A stretch of DNA of 64,000 nucleotides from an uncultured Roseobacter sp. (GCF_947488185.1 NZ_CANKYM010000005.1:124001-188000), one strand, 5' to 3'; shown: positions 6,657 through 15,184, counted from the first letter of the stretch. Made by a program: numbers and translations. Notes: a model not told the origin generated them from the letters alone.

Positions 6657-8801
6657 ATGCGACAAGGAAAGGGGCAGGTCTTGGCGTCTCTGGCAGAAAT
6701 CGAAGAATTGAACGAAGACGCCGCAAAGAAAGAACTGGCGCGGCTGTCGGAAGTGCTGGCGCAGGCAAATACAGCCTACCATGGTGCCGATGCCCCGGAC
6801 CTCTCAGATGCGGAGTATGACGCGCTCAAAAAGCGCAACATCGCCATTGAAGCGCGATTCCCTCATCTCAAACGTGCGGACAGCCCGACGGATCAGGTTG
6901 GTGCCGCCCCGTCCGAGGGCTTTTCAAAGGTAGAGCATGCGGTTGCGATGCTCTCGCTTTCCAATGGATTTGACGCCGAAGACATTGCTGACTTCGATGG
7001 CCGCGTCCGCAGATATCTGGGTATCCAGGAAGAGACACAACTGGACTACACCGCCGAACCCAAGATCGACGGACTTTCACTGTCGTTGCGGTTTGAAAAC
7101 GGGAAACTGGTGCAGGCAGCGACGCGGGGCGATGGCTCTATCGGTGAAAATGTCACGGCCAATGCGCGCACGATTGGTGATATCCCAACGCAAATTGCAC
7201 AGGCGCCCGAGGTGCTGGAAATCCGTGGAGAGGTCTACATGTCCCACCCGGACTTTGAAGCTCTGAATGTGCGTCAGACCGAGACAGGCGGCAAGGTTTT
7301 CGCCAATCCGCGCAATGCCGCTGCGGGATCCCTACGGCAGCTCGATGCCAGTATCACCCGCGCGCGGCCCCTACGCTTCTTTGCCTATGCCTGGGGCGCC
7401 CTGTCTGAACCTCTGGCCACAACTCAAATGGAGGCCATTGAGCGTCTGGCTGAGATGGGCTTTGCAACAAACCCATTGACCCGAACATGCGCCGGACCGT
7501 CGGAACTTGTAGCGCATTACGAGATAATCGAGGCGCAGCGCGCGACGCTTGGATATGACATCGATGGGGTCGTCTACAAAGTCAACGACCTGGCGCTGCA
7601 GGAACGACTGGGCTTTCGATCCACAACACCCCGCTGGGCGATTGCGCATAAGTTTCCGGCTGAACTGGCCTGGACCCGTCTGGAGGCCATCGACATTCAG
7701 GTGGGGCGCACCGGTGCGCTCTCGCCCGTCGCGCGCCTGCACCCGGTGACCGTCGGCGGGGTCGTCGTTTCCAATGCGACGCTGCACAACGAAGACTACA
7801 TCGCAGGGCGTGACAACAAGGGAGGCGACATTCGCGGGGGCAAGGATATCCGGGTCGGCGACTGGGTTCAGGTCTACCGCGCGGGGGATGTGATCCCGAA
7901 GGTCGCCGATGTCGATCTCAGCAAACGGCCCGATGATGCACAACCCTACGCGTTTCCCACCCATTGCCCGGAATGCGACAGCGATGCTCTGCGGGAACCG
8001 GGGGATGCGGTACGGCGGTGTTCGGGCGGATTGATCTGCCCGGCTCAGGCGGTGGAAAAGCTCAAGCACTTCGTCTCCCGAGCGGCCTTTGACATCGAAG
8101 GACTGGGTGCAAAGCAGGTCGAACAATTCTACGGCGACAAGTGGATCAAGGAACCCGCAGATATCTTCAGTCTGAAGGAGCACTTCGGCACCGGTATGAA
8201 GCAGCTGAAGAACCGCGAAGGGTGGGGGGAAAAATCGGCGAATAACCTCTTCGACGCCATTGACGAGAAACGCAATATCTCCCTGTCCCGCCTGATTTTT
8301 TCTCTTGGAATCAGGCATGTGGGCGAGGCGGCCTCGAACCTCATCGCGCTGCACTATGGAACATGGGATGCGTTCGATGCCGCGATTCAAGCCGCGCAGG
8401 ATCAGGAGGGCGCGGCCTGGCAGGATCTGATCGACATCGATGGTGTCGGCGCGGTCATGGCTGGGTCACTTGTGCATACGCTGGCGCAACCGGCGGAGCG
8501 GGCATCGATTGATCGCCTGATCGCGCAGTTGGATGTGCAGCCGGTCGCCCGACCTGACACGCATGGCAGCCCGGTTGCCGGAAAAATCGTGGTCTTTACC
8601 GGCACCCTGGAAAAGATGACCCGCGCGGAAGCCAAGGCACGGGCCGAGCGGTTGGGCGCGAAGGTATCGGGCTCCGTCTCCGCCAAGACCGACATTCTGG
8701 TTGCCGGGCCGGGGGCGGGGTCCAAGGCCAAAAAGGCCGCCGATCTGGGCATTGAAACGCTGGACGAAGATGGCTGGCTGACCTTGATTTCGGACGCATG
8801 A
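6657..8801 (+). CDS. ligA: NAD-dependent DNA ligase LigA
   Basis: A protein of up to 714 residues with the complete LigA plan: NAD-binding Ia region (YHGADAPDLSDAEYDAL), adenylation domain with the nucleophilic lysine Lys136 in KIDG, OB fold, a four-cysteine zinc finger (CPEC...C...C, about residues 440-465), helix-hairpin-helix repeats and a C-terminal BRCT domain (KIVVFTGTLEKMTRAEAKA). LigA seals nicks in replication and repair. The start is uncertain: an in-frame TTG at 6681 has a better ribosome-binding site (AAGGAAAGGGG, 6664-6674) and would shorten the protein by 8 residues. It overlaps recG by 4 bases. Confidence 0.96.
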   Translation: MRQGKGQVLASLAEIEELNEDAAKKELARLSEVLAQANTAYHGADAPDLSDAEYDALKKRNIAIEARFPHLKRADSPTDQVGAAPSEGFSKVEHAVAMLSLSNGFDAEDIADFDGRVRRYLGIQEETQLDYTAEPKIDGLSLSLRFENGKLVQAATRGDGSIGENVTANARTIGDIPTQIAQAPEVLEIRGEVYMSHPDFEALNVRQTETGGKVFANPRNAAAGSLRQLDASITRARPLRFFAYAWGALSEPLATTQMEAIERLAEMGFATNPLTRTCAGPSELVAHYEIIEAQRATLGYDIDGVVYKVNDLALQERLGFRSTTPRWAIAHKFPAELAWTRLEAIDIQVGRTGALSPVARLHPVTVGGVVVSNATLHNEDYIAGRDNKGGDIRGGKDIRVGDWVQVYRAGDVIPKVADVDLSKRPDDAQPYAFPTHCPECDSDALREPGDAVRRCSGGLICPAQAVEKLKHFVSRAAFDIEGLGAKQVEQFYGDKWIKEPADIFSLKEHFGTGMKQLKNREGWGEKSANNLFDAIDEKRNISLSRLIFSLGIRHVGEAASNLIALHYGTWDAFDAAIQAAQDQEGAAWQDLIDIDGVGAVMAGSLVHTLAQPAERASIDRLIAQLDVQPVARPDTHGSPVAGKIVVFTGTLEKMTRAEAKARAERLGAKVSGSVSAKTDILVAGPGAGSKAKKAADLGIETLDEDGWLTLISDA

Positions 8802-10888
8802 GCGGACGGCCCGAATGTCTCTACCCCCTGTTTGCGGAGGTGCAAACGCTGAAGGGCGTCGGGCCCAAAACGGCCACTCATATGGCGGCCCTTGGGGTCG
8901 AAGCGCCGCGCGATCTCCTGTTCACCCTGCCGCAGTCGGGGATTGATCGGCATCTGCGGTCGACCATTCAGGACGCAGCGCTGCCTGCGACCCTGACAGT
9001 TGCCGTAGAGATCGGTACGCACACACCGGCGCGAACAAAAGGCGGGGCCTACCGGATTCATGTGCAGGATGCGGAGACCTCCTTTCAACTGGTGTTCTTT
9101 CATGCGCGCGGCGACTACTGGCAAAAAACGCTGCCGGAGGGCAGCAGGCGCGTGGTCTCCGGGCGGGTCGAATTGTTTGACGGCATCGCCCAGATGGTGC
9201 ACCCCGATCATATCGTCGCAGAGGCGGATTCTGCGCAACTCCCTGATTTCGAACCGGTTTATCCACTGACTGCCGGTGTGACGCAAAAACTGATGTTCAA
9301 GGCGACACGTGCTGCGGCAAGTCTTGTACCGGACATGCCGGAATGGATTGATCCGACCCAGAAGGCGCGCGTTGGCTGGCCGGATTTTGTCAAAGCAGTA
9401 CAGGCGGCGCACAGCCCGGCGCGGCTGGACGATTTGGCAGCGACGGCACCCGCGCGGGAAAGGCTGGCCTATGACGAGTTGCTGGCACATCAATTGACCC
9501 TGGCGCTCGCGCGCTCGATCGAACGTCGCAAGCCCGGGCGCGCCAGTCACGGTGAAGGTCATTTGCAAGCCAGGGTAATGTCTTCGCTACCCTACCTGGC
9601 GACGGGCGCGCAGGACCGGGCGATTGTCGAAATCAATGCCGACATGGCCGCCGAGACACGGATGAACCGGTTGCTGCAGGGCGACGTGGGGGCGGGAAAG
9701 ACACTTGTTGCCTTCATGGCGCTGTTGCGCGCGGTGGAGGCGGGCGGGCAGGCGGTCCTGATGGCCCCCACTGAAATCCTGGCCCGACAGCACCTTGAAT
9801 CCCTGCAACCCCTTGCCGAGAAGGCCGGGGTTGTGCTGGAGGTTTTGACGGGTCGCGATAAGGGCACGGATCGGCGGCGCAAGCTCGACGCGCTGGCCCG
9901 CAGTGGCATCCAGATACTCGTCGGAACCCACGCGGTGTTCCAGGCGGATGTTCATTTTGCTGACCTGCGCCTCGCGGTCGTTGACGAACAGCACCGCTTT
10001 GGTGTCCGGCAGCGGTTGGAGCTTGGACGCAAGGGGCAGGCGGTCGACGTATTGGTGATGACGGCCACGCCGATCCCGCGTTCACTGTCGCTGGCCCAAT
10101 ATGGGGACATGGATGTCTCTGTACTCGATGAAAAGCCCCCCGGGCGCAAACCCATCAAAACCGCGTTGATCAGCACGGGCCGGATGGAGGAAGTGGTCGA
10201 CCGTCTGCGCGCGGTGATCGAGGGCGGGCGCCAATGCTATTGGGTCTGTCCTCTGGTGGAAGAAAGTGAGGTTGTTGATCTCACGGCGGCAGAAGGCCGG
10301 TTCAAACAGCTGCGCGCCGCCTTGGGCGAAGGGGTCGTCGGCTTGGTGCACGGGCAAATGCCGGCTGCGGAGAAAGACGCGGCCATGGCCCGATTTGTTG
10401 CCGGTGAAACCAAGGTGCTGGTGGCGACGACCGTGATCGAGGTCGGCGTGAACGTGCCCAATGCGACGATCATGGTCATCGAACGGGCAGAGACTTTTGG
10501 CCTGGCGCAATTGCATCAGATGCGGGGCCGTGTGGGGCGCGGGGAAGCGGCCTCCACCTGTCTCCTGCTCTATCAATCGCCGCTGTCTGAAAACGGTCGC
10601 AAGCGGCTGGAGGTGCTGCGCGAGACCGAAGACGGTTTCGTCATTGCCGAGACCGACTTGCAGATGCGGGGGGCGGGGGACCTGATCGGGACGGCGCAGT
10701 CTGGACTGCCGCGCTTTCGCGTGGCTGATCTGGAACGGCAGGCCGGGTTGATGGCGGTTGCGCAGACGGATGCACGGCGTCTGCTCTCTGATGATCCCAA
10801 GCTGGAGAGCGGGCGGGGGAAGGCTGCGCGCCTGCTGCTTTGGCTGATGCGGCAGGAAGAAGCGATCCGTTTGATTTCAGTCGGTTAG
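8798..10888 (+). CDS. recG: ATP-dependent DNA helicase RecG
   Basis: A 696-residue superfamily 2 helicase. The N-terminal wedge/OB domain (residues 60-180) recognises branched DNA. Walker A is LQGDVGAGKT, the DEQH box is in VVDEQHRFGVRQR, motif III is TATPIPRSL, and the C-terminal helicase lobe ends with GAGDLIGTAQSG. RecG remodels stalled forks and Holliday junctions. It begins in an ATGA overlap with ligA, so the two repair genes form an operon. A LexA-type box begins 28 bases after its stop and belongs to the next gene. Confidence 0.97.
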   Translation: MSGRPECLYPLFAEVQTLKGVGPKTATHMAALGVEAPRDLLFTLPQSGIDRHLRSTIQDAALPATLTVAVEIGTHTPARTKGGAYRIHVQDAETSFQLVFFHARGDYWQKTLPEGSRRVVSGRVELFDGIAQMVHPDHIVAEADSAQLPDFEPVYPLTAGVTQKLMFKATRAAASLVPDMPEWIDPTQKARVGWPDFVKAVQAAHSPARLDDLAATAPARERLAYDELLAHQLTLALARSIERRKPGRASHGEGHLQARVMSSLPYLATGAQDRAIVEINADMAAETRMNRLLQGDVGAGKTLVAFMALLRAVEAGGQAVLMAPTEILARQHLESLQPLAEKAGVVLEVLTGRDKGTDRRRKLDALARSGIQILVGTHAVFQADVHFADLRLAVVDEQHRFGVRQRLELGRKGQAVDVLVMTATPIPRSLSLAQYGDMDVSVLDEKPPGRKPIKTALISTGRMEEVVDRLRAVIEGGRQCYWVCPLVEESEVVDLTAAEGRFKQLRAALGEGVVGLVHGQMPAAEKDAAMARFVAGETKVLVATTVIEVGVNVPNATIMVIERAETFGLAQLHQMRGRVGRGEAASTCLLLYQSPLSENGRKRLEVLRETEDGFVIAETDLQMRGAGDLIGTAQSGLPRFRVADLERQAGLMAVAQTDARRLLSDDPKLESGRGKAARLLLWLMRQEEAIRLISVG

Positions 10889-10916
10889 GCGAACCAAAGC
10901 ACTTTTGTTCGCGAAT

Positions 10917-10931
10917 GTTCTCATTAAGTTC
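10917..10931 (+). promoter_or_regulatory. LexA (SOS) box, GTTC-N7-GTTC
   Basis: The sequence GTTC TCATTAA GTTC exactly fits the alphaproteobacterial LexA consensus GTTCN7GTTC. A further GTTC lies 10 bases upstream (10907-10910, N6 spacing). An AT-rich -10-like TAAAAT follows at 10944-10949. The box is 55 bases upstream of a 42-codon open reading frame. The exact consensus match is seen; LexA binding is inferred. Confidence 0.75.
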
Positions 10932-10985
10932 TTTACAGTTGATTAAAATTGTGAGAACAAAGAGGCAACAGAACGGAGGGTTGTC

Positions 10986-11114
10986 ATGTCCATACTGCTA
11001 CAGATCAAAGACATCGCATCGCGATCTCACGCGACGTTGCTTCAGGATGCAGCAGGGGCAACGGCACTCATCGTGATGCTTGTGGTGGGGTTACACCTGC
11101 CGTCTGTTACCTGA
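10986..11114 (+). CDS. Small membrane protein of 42 residues, probably SOS-induced
   Basis: A short gene with ATG at 10986, stop TGA at 11112-11114, and a GGAGGG ribosome-binding site at 10976-10981 close to the ATG. The protein has a polar N-terminal half (MSILLQIKDIASRSHATLLQ) and one predicted transmembrane helix (about residues 24-41, ALIVMLVVGLHLP). It directly follows a consensus LexA box, and the unit ends at the terminator at 11258-11295. In Caulobacter the LexA-controlled SidA is a similarly tiny inner-membrane inhibitor of division. I see no direct sequence match, so a division-inhibitor role is only a hypothesis. Confidence 0.7.
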   Translation: MSILLQIKDIASRSHATLLQDAAGATALIVMLVVGLHLPSVT

Positions 11115-11223
11115 TTTCTGCCTGCGATCTCGCGCCTCGTATGTGCCAGCACTTTTCCCAATCCGGTGCTTGAGACGAACACTGCCTGTTCCACGTCTCA
11201 TCAGGGTCTTCCCCCTGCCGCAT
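11107..11223 (-). CDS. Possible 38-residue protein, antisense to the SOS unit 3' region
   Basis: On the minus strand an ATG at 11223 is preceded by GGGGGAG with an 8-base spacing, a good ribosome-binding site. It opens a 38-codon frame, MRQGEDPDETWNRQCSSQAP then DWEKCWHIRGARSQAEIR, which is rich in charged residues and has three Trp and two Cys. The composition looks protein-like, but I recognise no family. It overlaps the 42-residue gene by 8 bases and lies across a region that could instead be the folded 3' part of the opposite transcript. No promoter is evident. Confidence 0.3.
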   Translation of the reverse strand: MRQGEDPDETWNRQCSSQAPDWEKCWHIRGARSQAEIR

Positions 11224-11247
11224 GTACAGGACTCCCCCGCGAGAGAC
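11128..11247 (+). ncRNA. Candidate structured RNA in the 3' part of the SOS unit
   Basis: On the plus strand CTCGCG near 11129-11134 can pair with CGCGAG at 11239-11244. It encloses three successive stem-loops: AGCAC/GTGCT (about 11152-11170), a perfect 7-bp stem TGAGACG/CGTCTCA (11171-11177 and 11194-11200) and CAGGG/CCCTG (about 11202-11217). A rho-independent terminator follows at 11258-11295. This could be a small RNA or a structured 3' untranslated region. GC-rich sequence folds easily, and an opposite-strand reading frame covers the same bases, so the call is tentative. Confidence 0.3.
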
Positions 11248-11257
11248 GCTTAACCTG

Positions 11258-11295
11258 ACGCCGCCGTCCTGCTCGGGGCGTGCGGCGTTTTTTTT
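11258..11295 (+). terminator. Rho-independent terminator of the LexA-box unit
   Basis: ACGCCGC at 11258-11264 pairs with GCGGCGT at 11282-11288, followed by a run of eight T (11288-11295). This is a canonical intrinsic terminator for plus-strand transcription coming from the small gene at 10986. It also separates that unit from the convergent chemoreceptor gene. Confidence 0.85.
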
Positions 11296-11305
11296 CGCAG
11301 AGGTG

Positions 11306-12700
11306 TCAGAAAGTGTAGGCCAGCCGTAACCCGCCCCAGTGCCTGCCCTGCACAAAAATAGGCGCGGACAGATCTTTCATCATCTTGAACTCACCGCCGC
11401 CCATGTCCCGGCGATAAACCTGCAGCAGGAACGGCTCGGTGTTGCGCCCCGCCTTCAGCCCGACCCGGTCATCGAAAATGCGGCGATTGCGGCAATGGGC
11501 CATGTTCCACACCGGATCGTCGCTGGGCGGATGGGAGAATTTGCGGTTATGTGTCGGCAGATACCCGTTTGTATCGACGGCTGCACAGAAAACGACCTTG
11601 CTGTCCATCTCCAGAACCGGTTCCTGCAAGGGCGGCAGGATACGGTCCATCACTTCGGTACACTCATTGATGACCTGCTCCGGATCGGATCCCGGGATCG
11701 GGCGATAGTTGTGGTCAAACAGGCGCGACATCGTGGCGGCCCCGCTCTCCACCGCGTCCTCCAGGCGGTCACCCAACTCGCGCGCAAGGCTCTGCGCCCG
11801 TTGAATGAAAGGCGTGTCCACGGAATTGCCGCCCAACAGGGCAGTCGATTGAACAATCGTCTCCGAGGTGTCGATCAGGCGCAACACCCGTTCATGGGTC
11901 TTCTCGATACCGGAAGAGGTTGACTGCACGGCGGTGTCGATCTCCTTCAGGGCGGGCTCGAAATCCGACATCGCGGAATGCATACGCTCTGCCTGCTCGG
12001 CGATCCGCTGCGCCTGCTGGTTGGCCGACGTGATCGAGGTCTCCATCCGGCTGAGCGCCGTGTCCGTGCCACCGGCATTTTCCAGCACGTCAGCGGCCTG
12101 TGTCGCGATCCCGCTCGCTTCCTTGCCAAGCTCTGAAATCCAGCCCGCCAGGGATTCGATGTTGTTGGAGATTCCGACCGCCGCATCGCGGGTTTTCTGC
12201 GACAACTCATTGATGGCATCGGCCACCACGGCAAAGCCCCGCCCCGCGTCCCCGGCGCGGGCCGCTTCGATCTTGGCGTTGATCGCCAGCGTGTTTACCT
12301 GCGTCGCAATGCCGGCAATCTGCTGATTGTTGGTTTTCACCGCTGAAAGTGTGTCGCCGACCGCTTCGGTTTTCTGGGACAGATCCTGCACCCATCCGGC
12401 AACACTGCGGGTCTTTTCCCCCGTTGTCCGGACCAGTTCGGCGGAGGATTTCACATCGCGGGCGGTCTCGTCGGTGTTCTGCGCCATGGTCTGCACCGCG
12501 TCGCGCACATCGGAATTGGCCTTGCCCATTTCGCTGGCACGCTCATCCAGCACGCTCAACCCCCGGCGCTGCGCCCTTGCGTGTTTCTCGACCAGATCGA
12601 GAAACCCGGCAATATCGACGATTTCGTATCCAAGCGCTGCCGCGGCCTGCGTCAACCGATCCGCATGCCTGTTGTCGTCAAACTGAGGTTGGATGTTCAT
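11306..12700 (-). CDS. Soluble methyl-accepting chemotaxis-type protein
   Basis: A 464-residue protein with no signal peptide or membrane segment. The centre carries a clear MCP signalling hairpin (tip around residues 128-162, QIAGIATQVNTLAINAKIEA, then ARAGDAGRGFAVVA), flanked by long coiled coils. The C-terminal 130 residues (YLPTHNRKFSHPPSDDPVWN to the end) form a separate Cache/PAS-like sensory region. MCP signalling domains control CheA kinase activity. Here the sensor sits after the hairpin rather than before it, and the receptor is cytoplasmic. No chemotaxis genes are nearby. The ligand is unknown. Confidence 0.85.
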   Translation of the reverse strand: MNIQPQFDDNRHADRLTQAAAALGYEIVDIAGFLDLVEKHARAQRRGLSVLDERASEMGKANSDVRDAVQTMAQNTDETARDVKSSAELVRTTGEKTRSVAGWVQDLSQKTEAVGDTLSAVKTNNQQIAGIATQVNTLAINAKIEAARAGDAGRGFAVVADAINELSQKTRDAAVGISNNIESLAGWISELGKEASGIATQAADVLENAGGTDTALSRMETSITSANQQAQRIAEQAERMHSAMSDFEPALKEIDTAVQSTSSGIEKTHERVLRLIDTSETIVQSTALLGGNSVDTPFIQRAQSLARELGDRLEDAVESGAATMSRLFDHNYRPIPGSDPEQVINECTEVMDRILPPLQEPVLEMDSKVVFCAAVDTNGYLPTHNRKFSHPPSDDPVWNMAHCRNRRIFDDRVGLKAGRNTEPFLLQVYRRDMGGGEFKMMKDLSAPIFVQGRHWGGLRLAYTF

Positions 12701-12773
12701 GCTGCCCCGCAGATTTGCCTGCGGAACTTACTGTCACGAATTTACTTAAAAATTGCTAATACACGTCTTGATC

Positions 12774-13226
12774 TCAGGCGCAGTCGGCTTGAAGCGCCTG
12801 TGTCATTGCTTCGCAGGCCGCCTCGATGCTGAGCAGGATGGAGGCGTGACGGTTCTTGTAGTCCCGCGCGGGTTCCAACACCTCGAACCCGTCAAAGGGG
12901 GCGGCGGGCACCGAGCCTGCGTCTTTCAGCATGGCCCGCAATGCGTCACGCGCCGCTTCAAGCTCCGGCAGGGTCCGGCCAATGATCGCACCGCCCGTGA
13001 CGGCAGCCGCCGCTTGCCCCAGCGCACAGGCCTTTACATCCTGCGCATAGGCGCTGACCTGTCCGTTCTCGACATTCAGATCGACCGTGACGGCAGAACC
13101 GCAGAGGGGCGAGCGTTTCTTGACCCGCGCCATCGGCGTATCAAGCTGTCCTAAATGCGGGATATCCGCCGCAAGGGCCAGAATACGGCCGGAATAGAGT
13201 TTGATCAGATCGTTTTCGCCAGACAT
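12774..13226 (-). CDS. NifU/IscU-like iron-sulfur cluster scaffold homologue
   Basis: A 150-residue protein of the NifU N-terminal/IscU fold. It begins SGENDLIKLYSGRILALA and has the cysteines expected of a cluster scaffold: Cys42 (in SPLCGSAVTV), Cys67 (KACALGQA) and Cys138, plus Cys149 near the C-terminus. IscU-type proteins assemble Fe-S clusters and hand them to target proteins. The usual aspartate next to the first cysteine is not present, as is common in this alphaproteobacterial branch. It is divergent from hisI, with 77 bases between them. The family call is good; the exact role beside the Suf system is unknown. Confidence 0.8.
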   Translation of the reverse strand: MSGENDLIKLYSGRILALAADIPHLGQLDTPMARVKKRSPLCGSAVTVDLNVENGQVSAYAQDVKACALGQAAAAVTGGAIIGRTLPELEAARDALRAMLKDAGSVPAAPFDGFEVLEPARDYKNRHASILLSIEAACEAMTQALQADCA

Positions 13227-13303
13227 GGGACCCAGATGGCCTTCCGTTGTTTTCGACTTTCATACATAAGTCCTGACGCAGCAGATGCAAAAAGGTTTTT
13301 CGC

Positions 13304-13675
13304 ATGTCTCACGATCCCGTTCCCTTCGACCCCGATAGCCTGCGCTACGACGAAGCTGGTCTGATCCCGGCAATTGCGCAGGATGCCGACAATGGCGAGG
13401 TGCTGATGATGGCCTGGATGAACCGCGAGAGTGTGATGCAGACACTTACGACAGGCAAGGTCACCTATTGGAGTCGGTCGCGGCAGGCCTTTTGGGTCAA
13501 GGGCGAGACAAGCGGACATCACCAGACGCTGGTGGACATGCGCGTGGACTGCGACCGCGACTGCCTTTTGATGCAGGTCCGGCAGGTGGGCGCGGCCTGT
13601 CACACCGGACGGCGCAGCTGTTTTTATACGGGCTTGTCCGAAGCCGGTGAGGTGGAGCTGTCACAGCCCCTGTGA
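13304..13675 (+). CDS. hisI: Phosphoribosyl-AMP cyclohydrolase HisI
   Basis: A 123-residue enzyme with the family core MMAWMNRESVMQTL and SRSRQAFWVKGETSG. The metal-binding block VDCDRDCLLMQV is followed by ACHTGRRSCFY. HisI opens the adenine ring of phosphoribosyl-AMP, the third step of histidine synthesis. It is the monofunctional form, without a fused HisE domain. It stands alone here, separate from the main his genes, and converges with gluQ, overlapping its 3' end by 15 bases. Confidence 0.96.
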   Translation: MSHDPVPFDPDSLRYDEAGLIPAIAQDADNGEVLMMAWMNRESVMQTLTTGKVTYWSRSRQAFWVKGETSGHHQTLVDMRVDCDRDCLLMQVRQVGAACHTGRRSCFYTGLSEAGEVELSQPL

Positions 13676-14551
13676 ACCTGCCGTCGAGGGCAGGCCCAGC
13701 ATGCTACGAATGTCAGCGGGCTGCAGACCCTGATCGCGGTAGGTGGCCAGCGCGCGCGCGTCGTCGCGCTTGGCCAGCCTCTTGCCAGCCTCATCCCGGA
13801 TCAGCCGGTGGTGATGATAAAGCGGTATCGGCAGGTCCAGAAGGTTCTGCAGCACGACATGAATCGCCGTCGCCTCAAAGAGATCAGCGCCGCGCGTGAC
13901 ATGGGTGATGCCCTGCGCCGCGTCGTCCATCACGACCGAGAGATGGTAAGAGGTGCCCATGTCGCGCCGGGACAAAACCACGTCTCCGACGTGGTGTATC
14001 AATTGATCGGGCGTCACGGTGATCAGGCCGGTTTCACCCCCGGGCCCCGCACCGGTTTCGGTAAAGGCAAAGAGGCGCTGCGCCACGGCGCGGCGCATAT
14101 CGAGCCGCAGCGCGCTGTCCCGGGGACGTTCTGTACCGGGGCCCCGGGGGGTATCCCGGCAGGTGCCGGGGTAGATCAACCCATCGGGTCCCATCGGCAG
14201 GCTCGCACCTTCCTGCGGGGCGGACATCGCCTCCAGAATATCCCGGCGGTTGCAGCTGCAGGGGTAGAGCAGGCCAGCTTGCCACAGCCGGTCCAGGGCG
14301 CTTTCATAGGCTGCCATGTTCTCCGACTGTCGCAACACGGGCGTCGGCCAGTCGAGGCCGAGCCACTGCAGATCCTCATAGATCTGCGCCTCCCAGGCGG
14401 GTCGGGCACGTGATGTATCGATATCTTCGATCCGCAGCAGGAATTCACCCTCTGCCCCATGGGCCATGTCGTAGGCAACAAGCGCCGAGAAGGCATGACC
14501 AAGATGCAGAGGCCCTGTCGGTGACGGGGCAAACCGGGTGCGGGTTGTCAA
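13661..14551 (-). CDS. gluQ: Glutamyl-Q tRNA(Asp) synthetase
   Basis: A 296-residue class I synthetase-like protein. The HIGH-type motif is in SPTGPLHLGHAFSA, zinc-binding cysteines are in YPCSCNRRDI and YPGTC, and the KMSKS equivalent is GKRLAKRDD. It is a GluRS catalytic core lacking the C-terminal anticodon-binding domain, which is the hallmark of GluQ (YadB). GluQ activates glutamate and attaches it to the queuosine base at position 34 of tRNA-Asp. The start overlaps the end of the upstream methyltransferase gene by 4 bases, so the two are probably co-transcribed. Confidence 0.93.
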   Translation of the reverse strand: MTTRTRFAPSPTGPLHLGHAFSALVAYDMAHGAEGEFLLRIEDIDTSRARPAWEAQIYEDLQWLGLDWPTPVLRQSENMAAYESALDRLWQAGLLYPCSCNRRDILEAMSAPQEGASLPMGPDGLIYPGTCRDTPRGPGTERPRDSALRLDMRRAVAQRLFAFTETGAGPGGETGLITVTPDQLIHHVGDVVLSRRDMGTSYHLSVVMDDAAQGITHVTRGADLFEATAIHVVLQNLLDLPIPLYHHHRLIRDEAGKRLAKRDDARALATYRDQGLQPADIRSMLGLPSTAGSQGL

Positions 14552-15162
14552 TTTTTCTCAAGCACGTAGACGTTGGAGTTCAAGTTGATACCGGGCAGAT
14601 GCGGGCCGCTTTCGCGAAACAGGAGACGCGCGGCACCGCAGTCGATCCACTCGCAGAGTCGGGCTTCGTTTGCGCGGTCCTGCAGGGCGTGATCATTCAG
14701 CGACAGAACCAGAAAACCCCCCGGTGCCAGCGCGTTCATCAGGTCGTCAAAAACCGAAATGGGGGCCGCCCCGGCGCCGATCACACCGATGGCGGCAATC
14801 GCGGCGTAGTCGCCCGGCGTGACGGGGAGCGGCGCATCCGCCTCGATCACCGTGAGGGTGCGGTATAGCCTTTTGGCGCGGGCCTTGGCCAACATCTCTT
14901 CTGACAGATCCACACCGTCGATGGTGGCAAACCCGGCAAGCTTCAGCGCCAGCCCGGAAAGCCCGGTGCCGCAGCCGAAGTCCAGCACCGGCAGGGTCTG
15001 ATCCTTCATGAATCGCGCCAGAGCATCGGCACATCTGCCGGGTGTTGCATACCCCTGACCGCCGACTTCGGCGTCATAGCTGGCAGACCAGTCGTTGTAG
15101 AGAGTGCGGGTTTCATCCGCGTCGCGTGCGTCGTAGACCTTGTCCAGAAATTTTTGTGTCAT
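14548..15162 (-). CDS. Class I SAM-dependent methyltransferase
   Basis: A 204-residue protein. The N-terminus DARDADETRTLYNDWSASYD is typical of small-molecule methyltransferases, and the SAM-binding motif I is LDFGCGTGLSGLAL, followed by the acidic residue in IDGVDLSEEML. The substrate cannot be read from the sequence. I chose the ATG at 15162, because an upstream in-frame extension would run into trmFO and lacks any conserved sequence. It lies between trmFO and gluQ on the same strand, a small tRNA-modification cluster, but a role on tRNA is not shown. Confidence 0.85.
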   Translation of the reverse strand: MTQKFLDKVYDARDADETRTLYNDWSASYDAEVGGQGYATPGRCADALARFMKDQTLPVLDFGCGTGLSGLALKLAGFATIDGVDLSEEMLAKARAKRLYRTLTVIEADAPLPVTPGDYAAIAAIGVIGAGAAPISVFDDLMNALAPGGFLVLSLNDHALQDRANEARLCEWIDCGAARLLFRESGPHLPGINLNSNVYVLEKN

Positions 15163-15184
15163 GGCCCAAGGGTAACCGGCTTGG

